DNA of 64,000 bases from Sphingobacterium faecium. GTDB lineage: Bacteria; Bacteroidota; Bacteroidia; Sphingobacteriales; Sphingobacteriaceae. The first letter of the stretch is position 1; each line of letters begins with the position of its first letter. This document shows positions 28,032 to 36,241 of this stretch, one piece after another. The notes beneath the pieces are model-generated. The model did not search any database. It had not been told where the DNA came from and was given only the letters and a program-made list of their open reading frames with translations. The stretch spans positions 558,001-622,000 of the forward strand of contig NZ_QBKH01000002.1 in the NCBI RefSeq assembly GCF_003054045.1, given 5' to 3'. Position numbers and translations under genes: made by a program.

Positions 28032-28388
28032 ATGAATATCGAAGAGCTACGTGAATATTGTATATCTAAGCCTGCAGTTACAGAAGAGCTTCCTTTTGGT
28101 CCAGATACTTTGGTTTTTAAAGTTGCTGCTAAGGTTTTCCTCTTGGTTGGTTTAGGTCAATCGGACAGTTTGTCGTTCAATGTCAAATGTGATCCAGAAT
28201 ATGCGATTACATTGAGGCAGGAGTATGTACATACCGTTTTTCCGGGTTATCATATGAATAAAAAGCATTGGAACACCTTGCATGCAAATCGCGAATTGAC
28301 TGACCAGAAGTTAATAGAACTGATTGACCACAGTTATAACTTGGTTATCGCATCATTGCCTAAAAAGATAAGGGAAAATCTATTCTGA
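28032..28388 (+). CDS. MmcQ/YjbR family DNA-binding protein
   Basis: The 118-residue protein is full-length for the YjbR/MmcQ family: CISKPAVTEELPFGPDTLVFKV at the start, FNVKCDPEYAITLRQEY in the middle and PGYHMNKKHWNTL near the end. The fold is a compact alpha/beta double-wing related to DNA-binding cyanobacterial and phage proteins. DNA binding has been suggested for the family but its target is unknown. It is monocistronic, with a weak hairpin downstream (28406-28427). Confidence 0.93.
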   Translation: MNIEELREYCISKPAVTEELPFGPDTLVFKVAAKVFLLVGLGQSDSLSFNVKCDPEYAITLRQEYVHTVFPGYHMNKKHWNTLHANRELTDQKLIELIDHSYNLVIASLPKKIRENLF

Positions 28389-28405
28389 TAGTTGATTTTC
28401 CTTTG

Positions 28406-28427
28406 ATTGTCAAGTTTTCGAGACAAT
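28406..28427 (+). terminator. Weak terminator after the YjbR-family gene
   Basis: ATTGTC (28406-28411) and GACAAT (28422-28427) enclose a 10-nt loop, followed by a T-rich stretch. The stem is only 6 bp. Confidence 0.35.
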
Positions 28428-28472
28428 AGCTATTTTTAGCATATCAAATCCATGTTGTTTGATGCACAATCT

Positions 28473-28480
28473 TACCTTTG
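28473..28480 (+). promoter_or_regulatory. Candidate -7 element for the PCMD lipoprotein gene
   Basis: TACCTTTG matches TAnnTTTG, 61 nt before the start. A TTTG is present upstream but closer than the usual spacing. Confidence 0.5.
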
Positions 28481-28541
28481 TACCACGTTAATAATTCTCA
28501 AAATACATTAACGATATTTTACACTAAAATATTAATTTATT

Positions 28542-29684
28542 ATGGAACAAAAACGAATTCTATCGTTTATGATTTGTATTGTGCTGCTTTTTGGATTGAA
28601 TAGCTGTATTAAAGATGAAGCCCTCAATACAGAGGCTGATGTAGAGCAAGCGAGTATTCTTAACGGGGATTTAGTCCTTAGTACAGCACCTTCTATTGGT
28701 AATAATACGATTATTTTTAAGTTAAAACGCTTTTCGGGAAGTTATAGGCATGCACCTGAATTTGTGGTAACAACAGGGGCGACCATCTTACCTGAAAGCG
28801 GTACAGAACTTGATTTTTCAGTACCGCAGCAATATACTGTTACTTCGCAAGATGGTGCATGGTCAAAAACGTATACGGTTTCATTTTTGCTAGATGAAGG
28901 AGCAGATTTTTATGCTGCTTTTGAAAATGCACAAATTGTGGACTCCGACAATCCTGTCGGTCATTATCATCAGTTTTTTGAATTGACAGCAAAAGGTCAG
29001 AAAAACTTTATATGGGAAACTGCAAATGAAGGCTATAATATTCTTGCTGGAACGCTAGTGGGAGAGGATGAAGATTTAGTACCCTCTTTTTACCCTACTT
29101 CACAAGTTACAGATGGTTATCTTGGTCAGGCTGCTAAATTGATTACGAAGGATACCGGTCCATTAGGCGGGATGTTCGGTTCGCCATTGGCAGCAGGTAA
29201 TTTGTTCGTTGGAGAGTTTAAGTTGACTTTCCCTACCGTGAACTCTACTCGATTTGGCATTCCTTATAATAGCGATACAGCTCCAGTTTCATTAAAAGGT
29301 TTCTTTAAATATAAAGCCGGTGAAAAGTTTGTAGCAAACACAAAACCATCACAGCTTACTAAAGATACTTGGGATGGATATGCAATTTTGTTTGAAAAAT
29401 CACCTGGACTAGATCATAATTTTTTAACAGGAACTCATGGTTTTAAAGATGCTCGTATTGTAAGCGTGGCTCGTATCGGAGCGCAACAACAAATTGAGAC
29501 CGATAAATGGACTGCATTTGAAGTACCTTTTTCATTTGTGAATGGTAAATCTTTTGATCCTTCGAAAGAATATATGTACACCATTGTGTTTAGCTCAAGT
29601 AAAGAAGGAGATATGTTCAATGGAGCTGTGGGTAGTACCTTGTATATTGATGAAGTGGAGCTTGTCACAAATCAAATCAAATAA
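28542..29684 (+). CDS. PCMD-domain lipoprotein
   Basis: The 380-residue product has a lipoprotein signal peptide with C22 in the LNSC lipobox, so it is probably tethered to a membrane. An immunoglobulin-like N-terminal domain (about 40-125, ending in a TYTVSF strand) precedes the putative carbohydrate metabolism domain (about 130-380). The latter shows FENAQIVDSDNPVGHY, WETANEGYNILAG and LGQAAKLITKDTG, as in the PCMD family. The name is from structure; the substrate is unknown. It is followed closely by a beta-barrel gene, suggesting a two-gene outer-surface unit. Confidence 0.85.
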   Translation: MEQKRILSFMICIVLLFGLNSCIKDEALNTEADVEQASILNGDLVLSTAPSIGNNTIIFKLKRFSGSYRHAPEFVVTTGATILPESGTELDFSVPQQYTVTSQDGAWSKTYTVSFLLDEGADFYAAFENAQIVDSDNPVGHYHQFFELTAKGQKNFIWETANEGYNILAGTLVGEDEDLVPSFYPTSQVTDGYLGQAAKLITKDTGPLGGMFGSPLAAGNLFVGEFKLTFPTVNSTRFGIPYNSDTAPVSLKGFFKYKAGEKFVANTKPSQLTKDTWDGYAILFEKSPGLDHNFLTGTHGFKDARIVSVARIGAQQQIETDKWTAFEVPFSFVNGKSFDPSKEYMYTIVFSSSKEGDMFNGAVGSTLYIDEVELVTNQIK

Positions 29685-29713
29685 TCATGCACATAAATAA
29701 GAAAACGACTTTA

Positions 29714-30490
29714 ATGAAAAGAATACTTTATCTGGTAGCTATTTGTTTAATGGCTATTCCATATGCCCAAGCGCAAGATAGCTCATCTAACCAGAATACA
29801 AATTTTTTTAATACAAATATGGATTACGCGGTACAGGCGCAATTCAGTATCGGAGGGAGTAGTCCATTGGGGATACCTCGAGAGATACGTAAGATTAAAA
29901 GCTTCAATCCAGGTTTTAGTTTTGGCCTGGAAGCAAATGCTACCAAGTGGATACAAGAAAATGGTAAATGGGGAGTGCGTTTAGGAATTCGTTTTGAAGA
30001 AAAAGGAATGAAGACAAATGCACAGGTTAAGAATTATCTCACCGAAGTAGTAAAAGATAATTCAAAAGTAAGAGGATATTATACGGGTCAGGTACAAACA
30101 GATGTGAGTAATACTTATTTTACTTTACCTGTATTAGCTGTTCTCCAACTTTCGGATAAGTGGAATTTGTATGGAGGACTCTATTTCTCTAGATTGATGG
30201 ACAATACATTTGATGGATATGTGTCTGATGGTTATTTAAGACAAAATACACCAACAGGAACGAAGATATCTTTTGAAGATGGGAACCAGGCTGCATATGA
30301 TTTTTCGGAGAATGTTCGAAAATTTCAATGGGGTACTCAACTAGGAGCAGAATGGAAGATGAATAAACATTTTAAATTATTGACTGATGTTACTTATGGA
30401 TTCAATAATATTTTAGAAAAGGATTTCAATTCGATCGATTTCAGCATGCATAATATTTACCTCAATGTAGGTTTTGGTTATTCTTTTTAG
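29714..30490 (+). CDS. Outer membrane beta-barrel protein (PorT-like family)
   Basis: About 258 residues. The chosen ATG at 29714 begins directly at a signal peptide (MKRILYLVAICLMAIPYAQA). The frame extends to ATG 29687 but adds a basic stretch that would spoil the signal. The mature part is a beta-barrel: FSFGLEANATKWI, WGVRLGIRFEEKGMK, YFTLPVLAVLQLSDKWNLYGGLYFSRLMD and a terminal NVGFGYSF. It resembles porin-family (PorT-like) barrels common in Bacteroidota. It lies 29 nt after the PCMD lipoprotein gene, likely co-transcribed. Confidence 0.85.
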   Translation: MKRILYLVAICLMAIPYAQAQDSSSNQNTNFFNTNMDYAVQAQFSIGGSSPLGIPREIRKIKSFNPGFSFGLEANATKWIQENGKWGVRLGIRFEEKGMKTNAQVKNYLTEVVKDNSKVRGYYTGQVQTDVSNTYFTLPVLAVLQLSDKWNLYGGLYFSRLMDNTFDGYVSDGYLRQNTPTGTKISFEDGNQAAYDFSENVRKFQWGTQLGAEWKMNKHFKLLTDVTYGFNNILEKDFNSIDFSMHNIYLNVGFGYSF

Positions 30491-30555
30491 GAACAGTTTT
30501 TCTAATTAATAATTGTTGACAGCAATACAAAATTTGGTAGAGTCATCTGAAATAA

Positions 30556-30591
30556 AAAATGCCTGTTAATTACTCGACAGGCATTTTTTAT
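30556..30591. terminator. Bidirectional terminator
   Basis: AAAAAATGCCTGT (30556-30568) and ACAGGCATTTTTT (30579-30591) form a 13-bp stem with a 10-nt loop between the convergent barrel and oxygenase genes. Confidence 0.93.
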
Positions 30592-30651
30592 ACATTTCAT
30601 TAGAAGTAAGTCTTATCTAAGAAAGGCTTCTATGATTTTGTTTTGATCGCA

Positions 30652-31614
30652 TTACATTTTTAAACCAATTTCTCTTAATCGCTCATCTAAATATTCTCCT
30701 GCAGTATAATTTGGATAAGCTTTTGGATACTTGTCACTGATACATGAATCAAGAGAAGCTAAACTCATCGATGACTTAGGGTGTAAGAAGAAAGGGATGG
30801 AGAAACGTGAGGTGCCCATCAGTTCAATTGGAGGGTTTACCACACGGTGGGTCGTAGATTTTAATTTATTATTCGTCAAGCGTTGCAACATATCTCCAAC
30901 ATTGATTACGATATCTTCACCTTTCGCTTTGATCGGGAACCATTCGCCATCTTTTGTCATTACTTCAAGACCATCAGCACTAGCTCCAATTAATAATGTG
31001 ATTAAATTGATATCTTCATGTGCTCCTGCGCGAACAGCATCAGGTGCTAATTCTTCAGGATTTTGAATAGGAAAATAATGTATAGCTCTTAAAATCGAGT
31101 TACCATTGATAACAAATTTTTCAAAATAATCTTCTTCTAAATCTAAGTAGGTAGCAATTGCTTTTAACAATTTACGACCTGTATCTTCTAGTTTTTTGTA
31201 TACTTCTGCAGTAATGCTATTAAACCTAGGTAATTCAGCTACTTCAGGGTTGTCCGGAAAGTCAGTTTTACTATATTCTTCACCAACGATCGTTTGCCCT
31301 CTTTGCCAAAATTCTTTCAAATCTGGAGTCGTCGAATCTTTTGCTTTTTCACGACCCTTCGTTGTATAACCTCTTTGTCCTGCAAGTTCGGGGAACTCAT
31401 ATTTCAACTTGATCTCCGTCGGCAAAGAAAAGAATGCTGGTACGACTTGATACAACTCGTCGATTAGCTCTTTTGATAGACCATGATTAGCAATGGTAAC
31501 GAAACCAGTTTCGTTAAAAGCTTTTCCAATGTCTTGGATAAATTGATTGCGTAATTCTGCTTTACCTTCAGTGAAGTTTAGCAAGTCAAGTCTCGGAATA
31601 TTAACTAAAGCCAT
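30652..31614 (-). CDS. Isopenicillin N synthase-family 2OG-Fe(II) oxygenase
   Basis: This 320-residue protein has the two-part family layout: the DIOX_N-like start (NIPRLDLLNF, FNETGFVTIANHGLS) and the 2OG-Fe(II) core. The metal ligands are H199, D201 (AHEDINLITLL) and H256 (STTHRVVNPP). R270 and S272 (TSRFSIPFF) fit the 2-oxoglutarate or substrate carboxylate pair. Relatives oxidise varied small molecules; the substrate is unknown and nothing in the neighbourhood reveals it. A minus-strand TACCTTTG at 31634-31641 is a good -7 element. Confidence 0.93.
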   Translation of the reverse strand: MALVNIPRLDLLNFTEGKAELRNQFIQDIGKAFNETGFVTIANHGLSKELIDELYQVVPAFFSLPTEIKLKYEFPELAGQRGYTTKGREKAKDSTTPDLKEFWQRGQTIVGEEYSKTDFPDNPEVAELPRFNSITAEVYKKLEDTGRKLLKAIATYLDLEEDYFEKFVINGNSILRAIHYFPIQNPEELAPDAVRAGAHEDINLITLLIGASADGLEVMTKDGEWFPIKAKGEDIVINVGDMLQRLTNNKLKSTTHRVVNPPIELMGTSRFSIPFFLHPKSSMSLASLDSCISDKYPKAYPNYTAGEYLDERLREIGLKM

Positions 31615-31633
31615 ACGTTTATGTTTGTTTGTA

Positions 31634-31641
31634 CAAAGGTA
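31634..31641 (-). promoter_or_regulatory. Candidate -7 element for the oxygenase gene
   Basis: The minus strand reads TACCTTTG, matching TAnnTTTG, 19 nt upstream of the start. No -33 box was found at ideal spacing. Confidence 0.5.
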
Positions 31642-31839
31642 ACCGAATTAATTTTGAATATAAAAGTGTAAATGTGAATAACTGATAGTGGTTTTTACTT
31701 AAGTTGTTGTATTTTAGTGTTTAAAAGTTTTCCACATTTTGATAAAAGTACTTTTCTGACATTTTAAGTAGTATTTCACTCCCTTAATCAGATACTATCC
31801 AATTCTGTCAAATATTATTTAAAAAATTAGTATTAACTG

Positions 31840-31870
31840 TTTGAAATCTAAAAAAAATAAATTAGATTTG
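31840..31870 (+). promoter_or_regulatory. Bacteroidota promoter of the MarR/fatty-acid oxidation cluster
   Basis: TTTG (31840-31843), 19 nt, TAGATTTG (31863-31870) is a full match to the Bacteroidota -33/-7 consensus, 32 nt before the MarR-family ATG. Confidence 0.75.
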
Positions 31871-31902
31871 TTATGCTTGCATAGTAAATAACAAAGCGGA
31901 TT

Positions 31903-32352
31903 ATGAGTCAAAATAAAACTATCGATTATTTTTTAAAAACAGGTTGGCAGACGATTGCTAATAAGTATAATCAAATTGCTACACAATATGGTTTTACACA
32001 AGCTGCTGGCTATATTTTAATAAATATTCATAAAGAAGGCACTCCAGTGTCACAAATAGCTAATTTAACAGGAGTGAAAACAACCAGTTTGTCTCGTGTG
32101 TTAAATAATTTAGAGAAGCTAGGATTTATTTATAGAGAAGCAAGTGCATCTGATAAACGATCAGTCAAAGTTTATCTAACAGAATTAGGCAAAGAAAAAA
32201 GAGAAGTTGCAAAAAATGTCGTGCGTAATTTTAATCAATATTTGGAAGAGAATTTATCGGAGAAAGAACGAGTACAATTGATGAAATCTTTGACCAAATT
32301 AAATGAATTAGCAACTGCGTATCAAGAAGAAAATAGTACCATCGATCAATAA
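31903..32352 (+). CDS. MarR-family transcriptional regulator
   Basis: This 149-residue protein has the winged-helix MarR layout: an N-terminal dimer helix, then TPVSQIANLTGVKTTSLSRVLNNLEKLGFIYREASASDKRSVKVYLTELGK containing the recognition helix and the wing with its conserved DKRS. It heads the beta-oxidation cluster 36 nt before the fused hydratase/dehydrogenase gene. It probably autoregulates and controls those genes in response to acyl-CoA or fatty acids (inference from position). Confidence 0.92.
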   Translation: MSQNKTIDYFLKTGWQTIANKYNQIATQYGFTQAAGYILINIHKEGTPVSQIANLTGVKTTSLSRVLNNLEKLGFIYREASASDKRSVKVYLTELGKEKREVAKNVVRNFNQYLEENLSEKERVQLMKSLTKLNELATAYQEENSTIDQ

Positions 32353-32388
32353 TAGACAACCATTATTGATAATAAAACAATTAAATAA

Positions 32389-34815
32389 ATGAGTAGAAAC
32401 ATTAGAAAAGTAGCAGTATTAGGTTCTGGAGTAATGGGCTCTAGAATCGCTTGCCATTTTGCTAACATTGGTGCGGAAGTATTACTCTTGGACATTGCTC
32501 CAAAAGAATTACTACCAGCTGAGACAGCAAAAGGACTTACTTTGGAAAGTAAGATCGTGCGCAATCGAATTGTCAATCAGTCTTTAGAAACGGCTGTCAA
32601 ATCTAATCCATCTCCTATTTATAGTAAATCTTTTGTAAAAAGGATTTCAACAGGAAATTTTGATGATAATATGTCAGAGATCGATTCTTGTGATTGGATT
32701 ATTGAGGTTGTCGTGGAAAGACTGGATATTAAAAAATCTGTATTTGAACGTGTCGAGCAATACCGTAAACCGGGTACTTTAATTACATCAAATACTTCAG
32801 GTATCCCTATACATTTAATGGCAGAAGGTCGTTCTGAAGATTTTAAAGATCATTTTTGCGGGACCCACTTTTTCAATCCACCACGTTATTTACAATTATT
32901 AGAAATCATTCCTACTCCACATACCAAACCAGAAGTTGTTGATTTTTTATTACAATTTGGAGATAAAATATTAGGTAAAACGGTTGTATTATGTAAAGAT
33001 ACTCCGGCATTTATCGGTAATAGGGTAGGTGTTTATTCAATGTTAGCTTTGACACATTTAGTTGAACCGCTAGGTTTGACTGTGGAAGAAGTTGATAAAT
33101 ACACTGGACCAGCAATGGGGCATCCGAAATCGGCAACTTTCCGAACAGCTGATGTTGTTGGTTTGGATACTTTAGTAAATGTTGCCAATGGACTTGCTCA
33201 AAATGCTCCCGATGATGAAGCCAAAGGTGTTTTTCAATTACCATCTTTTATAACCAAAATGGTTGAAAACAAATGGTTAGGTGAAAAAACTAAAAAAGGA
33301 TTCTATGAAAAAGTAAAAGATGCATCTGGAAATTCGGAGATTCAATCTTTAAATCTGAAAACACTAGAATTTGGAACACAAGGAAAAGTAAAATCAGCTA
33401 CTCTTGAAGCGACAAAGCAGGTCGAAGATATTCGCAAGCGAATGAAGGTATATGAACAAGGTAAAGATAAAGCAGGAGAATTATTTCGTGCCATGCATTA
33501 CCCTTTATTTGAATATGTTTCCAATCGTGTGCCTGAGATTACAGATGATTTTTTTCGTATTGATGATGCCATGCGCGCCGGATTTGGCTGGGAGATAGGT
33601 CCTTTTGAAGTCTGGGATGCCTTAGGAGTTAGAGAGACTATTGAGAAAATAAAATTAGAAGAAAAGCGCCTCCCGGGTCAACGTGGAGAAGTAGCACCAT
33701 GGGTTCATGATATGTTGGCTAATGGTTGCGAGTCATTTTATAAAATTGAAAATGGTGTTCGTCACTATTATGATATTACATCCACGTCATATAAACCTAT
33801 TCCAGGAACAGAAGATCTGATTGTTTTAGATCACATCCGCGATAGTAAGACCATTTGGAAAAATTCAGGAGTTACTATTATTGATTTAGGAGATGGTATT
33901 ATCAATTGCGAATTTCACACCAAGATGAATACCATAGGTGGAGATGTTATTCAGGGAGTCAATAAAGCAATTGATTTGGCTGAAAAAGAATATCGTGGAT
34001 TGGTCATTTCTAATGAAGGGAAGAACTTTTCCGCAGGAGCAAATATAGGGATGATCTTCATGATGGCCGCTGAGCAAGATTACGACGAACTCAATATGGC
34101 TGTCCGTGCCTTCCAAAACACCTCAATGCGTCTCCGCTATTCTTCCATTCCAGTAGTGGTAGCTCCATTTCAGATGACGTTAGGTGGAGGATGTGAATTC
34201 TCTATGCATGCTGATTTTGTGCAGGCACATGCCGAAACCTATATGGGCTTAGTCGAGTTTGGTGTTGGTGTAATACCAGGAGGTGGCGGTACTAAAGAAT
34301 TTGCTTTGCGTGCCTCAGATGAATATAAAGACGATCAGATTGTTCAAAACACATTAAAAGATCGCTTCTTGACCATTGGTACAGCAAAAGTGTCAACTTC
34401 TGCCGTTGAAGCTTACGAACTAGGTTATTTACAACAAGGTAAATATGCAATCACGATGAATAAAGCAAGGCTCATTGCTGACGCTAAAGAAAAAGCCTTA
34501 GAATTGGCTAATGCCGGATATATTCAACCTGCTCATCGGACAGATATTAAAGTGTTGGGAAAACAAGGTTTAGGTATTGTATATGTAGGAGCAAGTTCAA
34601 TGCGGGCAGGTAATTATATCTCAGATCATGATAAAAAGATTTCAGAGAAATTAGGAACTGTTTTATGTGGAGGCGAATTGTCTGAACCAACGGAAGTGTC
34701 TGAGCAATATTTGCTCGATCTCGAGCGTAAAGCTTTCTTAGAATTATGTGCCGAACGCAAAACACTGGAACGTATCCAATTTATGTTAACAAAAGGGAAA
34801 CCGTTGCGAAATTAA
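32389..34815 (+). CDS. Fused 3-hydroxyacyl-CoA dehydrogenase / enoyl-CoA hydratase
   Basis: The 808-residue bifunctional protein carries out hydration and NAD-dependent oxidation in fatty-acid beta-oxidation. Domain order is dehydrogenase first, as in Bacillus FadN rather than E. coli FadB: NAD-binding VAVLGSGVMGSRIACHFANIGAEVLLLD (residues about 7-36), GTHFFNPPRYLQLLEIIP and PAFIGNRVGVYS. An enoyl-CoA hydratase-like domain fills the C-terminal third, with GLVISNEGKNFSAGANI, TLGGGCEFSMHAD and FGVGVIPGGGGTKEF. It is followed at 27 nt by the thiolase gene. Confidence 0.95.
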   Translation: MSRNIRKVAVLGSGVMGSRIACHFANIGAEVLLLDIAPKELLPAETAKGLTLESKIVRNRIVNQSLETAVKSNPSPIYSKSFVKRISTGNFDDNMSEIDSCDWIIEVVVERLDIKKSVFERVEQYRKPGTLITSNTSGIPIHLMAEGRSEDFKDHFCGTHFFNPPRYLQLLEIIPTPHTKPEVVDFLLQFGDKILGKTVVLCKDTPAFIGNRVGVYSMLALTHLVEPLGLTVEEVDKYTGPAMGHPKSATFRTADVVGLDTLVNVANGLAQNAPDDEAKGVFQLPSFITKMVENKWLGEKTKKGFYEKVKDASGNSEIQSLNLKTLEFGTQGKVKSATLEATKQVEDIRKRMKVYEQGKDKAGELFRAMHYPLFEYVSNRVPEITDDFFRIDDAMRAGFGWEIGPFEVWDALGVRETIEKIKLEEKRLPGQRGEVAPWVHDMLANGCESFYKIENGVRHYYDITSTSYKPIPGTEDLIVLDHIRDSKTIWKNSGVTIIDLGDGIINCEFHTKMNTIGGDVIQGVNKAIDLAEKEYRGLVISNEGKNFSAGANIGMIFMMAAEQDYDELNMAVRAFQNTSMRLRYSSIPVVVAPFQMTLGGGCEFSMHADFVQAHAETYMGLVEFGVGVIPGGGGTKEFALRASDEYKDDQIVQNTLKDRFLTIGTAKVSTSAVEAYELGYLQQGKYAITMNKARLIADAKEKALELANAGYIQPAHRTDIKVLGKQGLGIVYVGASSMRAGNYISDHDKKISEKLGTVLCGGELSEPTEVSEQYLLDLERKAFLELCAERKTLERIQFMLTKGKPLRN

Positions 34816-34842
34816 ACTATAAATCTCACATCTAAAAAAATT

Positions 34843-36018
34843 ATGGAAGCATATATTGTAGCAGGATATCGTACAGCAGTAGGGAAAGCTCCTCGTGGAG
34901 GATTTCGCTTTATGCGTGCAGATGATTTGGCCGCGGATGTAATCAAACATTTGGTCGCATCAGTTCCAAATTTAAATAAAGAAGAAATTGACGATGTAAT
35001 CGTTGGTAATGCAATGCCAGAAGCAGAACAAGGATTAAACGTAGGACGTTTAATCTCCTTGATGGGCTTGGAGACAGATAAAGTTCCGGGAGTGACTGTG
35101 AATCGTTATTGTGCCTCAGGATTGGAGACCATAGCTACGGCAGTAGCAAAAATAAAAGCTGGTATGGCCGATTGTATTATTGCTGGAGGTGTTGAAGTGA
35201 TGTCAGGAATGCCCTTTGGAGGATGGAAAATTGTTCCTAACCCACAGGTAGCCAGAGAAAACCCAGATTGGTATTGGGGAATGGGACTCACCGCTGAAGC
35301 AGTCGCCAAAGAGTATCATGTATCACGAGAAGATCAAGATGCATTTTCCTTAAAGTCGCATCAAAAAGCAATTCAAGCAATCAAAAATGGACACTTAAAA
35401 GATGGTATAGTTCCGATCACAGTAAAAGAAAACTATCTGAAAGATGGAAAAAAACTAGAAACAAGAGAATATATTGTCGATACAGACGAAGGTCCTCGTG
35501 CGGATTCTTCTATTGAAGCATTATCCAAATTACGTCCTGTTTTTGCTGCTGATGGTGTTGTCACTGCTGGTAATTCATCCCAAACTTCAGACGGAGCCGC
35601 TTTTGTCTTGGTCGTTTCAGAGAAAAAATTGAAAGAATTAAATCTAAAGCCTATCGCACGTCTAGTGAGTTATGCAGTGGCAGGTGTTCCACCAAGAATT
35701 ATGGGTATAGGACCTATTTATGCCATACCAAAAGCCTTGGAAATGGCAGGATTGAAGAAAGAAGATATAGATCTATTTGAATTGAATGAAGCATTTGCCT
35801 CACAATCTTTAGCAGTTATCCGCGAATTAGGGTTAGATGAAGAAAAGGTCAATGTCAATGGTGGTGCAATAGCATTGGGGCATCCACTTGGCTGTACTGG
35901 AGCAAAATTAACTGTTCAGGTATTGAATGAGCTGAAGCGTAGAAATAAAAAATATGGTATGGTAACTATGTGTGTAGGAACTGGACAGGGAGCCGCAGGT
36001 ATTTTCGAATTACTGTAG
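34843..36018 (+). CDS. Acetyl-CoA C-acyltransferase (3-ketoacyl-CoA thiolase)
   Basis: At 391 residues this matches the thiolase family. It cleaves 3-ketoacyl-CoA to acetyl-CoA and a shortened acyl-CoA. The nucleophile C90 is in VTVNRYCASGLETIA, H347 in ALGHPLGCTGA and the acid/base C377 in MCVGTGQGAAG. The NEAFASQ motif is also present. It follows the fused dehydrogenase/hydratase gene within the same unit. A hairpin separates it from the acyl-CoA dehydrogenase gene. Confidence 0.95.
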   Translation: MEAYIVAGYRTAVGKAPRGGFRFMRADDLAADVIKHLVASVPNLNKEEIDDVIVGNAMPEAEQGLNVGRLISLMGLETDKVPGVTVNRYCASGLETIATAVAKIKAGMADCIIAGGVEVMSGMPFGGWKIVPNPQVARENPDWYWGMGLTAEAVAKEYHVSREDQDAFSLKSHQKAIQAIKNGHLKDGIVPITVKENYLKDGKKLETREYIVDTDEGPRADSSIEALSKLRPVFAADGVVTAGNSSQTSDGAAFVLVVSEKKLKELNLKPIARLVSYAVAGVPPRIMGIGPIYAIPKALEMAGLKKEDIDLFELNEAFASQSLAVIRELGLDEEKVNVNGGAIALGHPLGCTGAKLTVQVLNELKRRNKKYGMVTMCVGTGQGAAGIFELL

Positions 36019-36041
36019 CTCTAAAATCAATATAGCTGTCA

Positions 36042-36074
36042 TGCGCATCTTGAAATTATGTTTCAAAATGCACA
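36042..36074 (+). repeat. Imperfect hairpin after the thiolase gene
   Basis: Two 14-nt arms (36042-36055, 36061-36074) pair at 12 of 14 positions around a 5-nt loop, just past the thiolase stop. No T-tract follows. It may be a processing site or weak terminator. Confidence 0.4.
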
Positions 36075-36188
36075 TGCAGCTGCTAGTTCAAGATGGATTG
36101 GGTTATAAGTTCTCATCATCGTTTCAAATAAGTTATTGATAGGATAAGTAAACTTCAACAAGAGTAATAACATTTTTTAAACCATAGA

Positions 36189-36224
36189 AGCAAAGAAAGA
36201 GGATCATGTTCTTTGACCTTTGCT
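36189..36224 (+). repeat. Overlapping alternative hairpins before the acyl-CoA dehydrogenase gene
   Basis: AGCAAAG (36189-36195) can pair with CTTTGCT (36218-36224), while the overlapping CAAAGAA (36191-36197) can pair with TTCTTTG (36209-36215). The two pairings exclude each other and lie 18 nt before the chosen start. Confidence 0.4.
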
Positions 36225-36241
36225 CTTTAATCAGAAAAATT

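Noticed and set aside
30731..31066. 111-codon plus-strand frame opposite the oxygenase gene
   Set aside because: It overlaps the conserved metal-binding core of the oxygenase gene and has no recognisable composition or start context.
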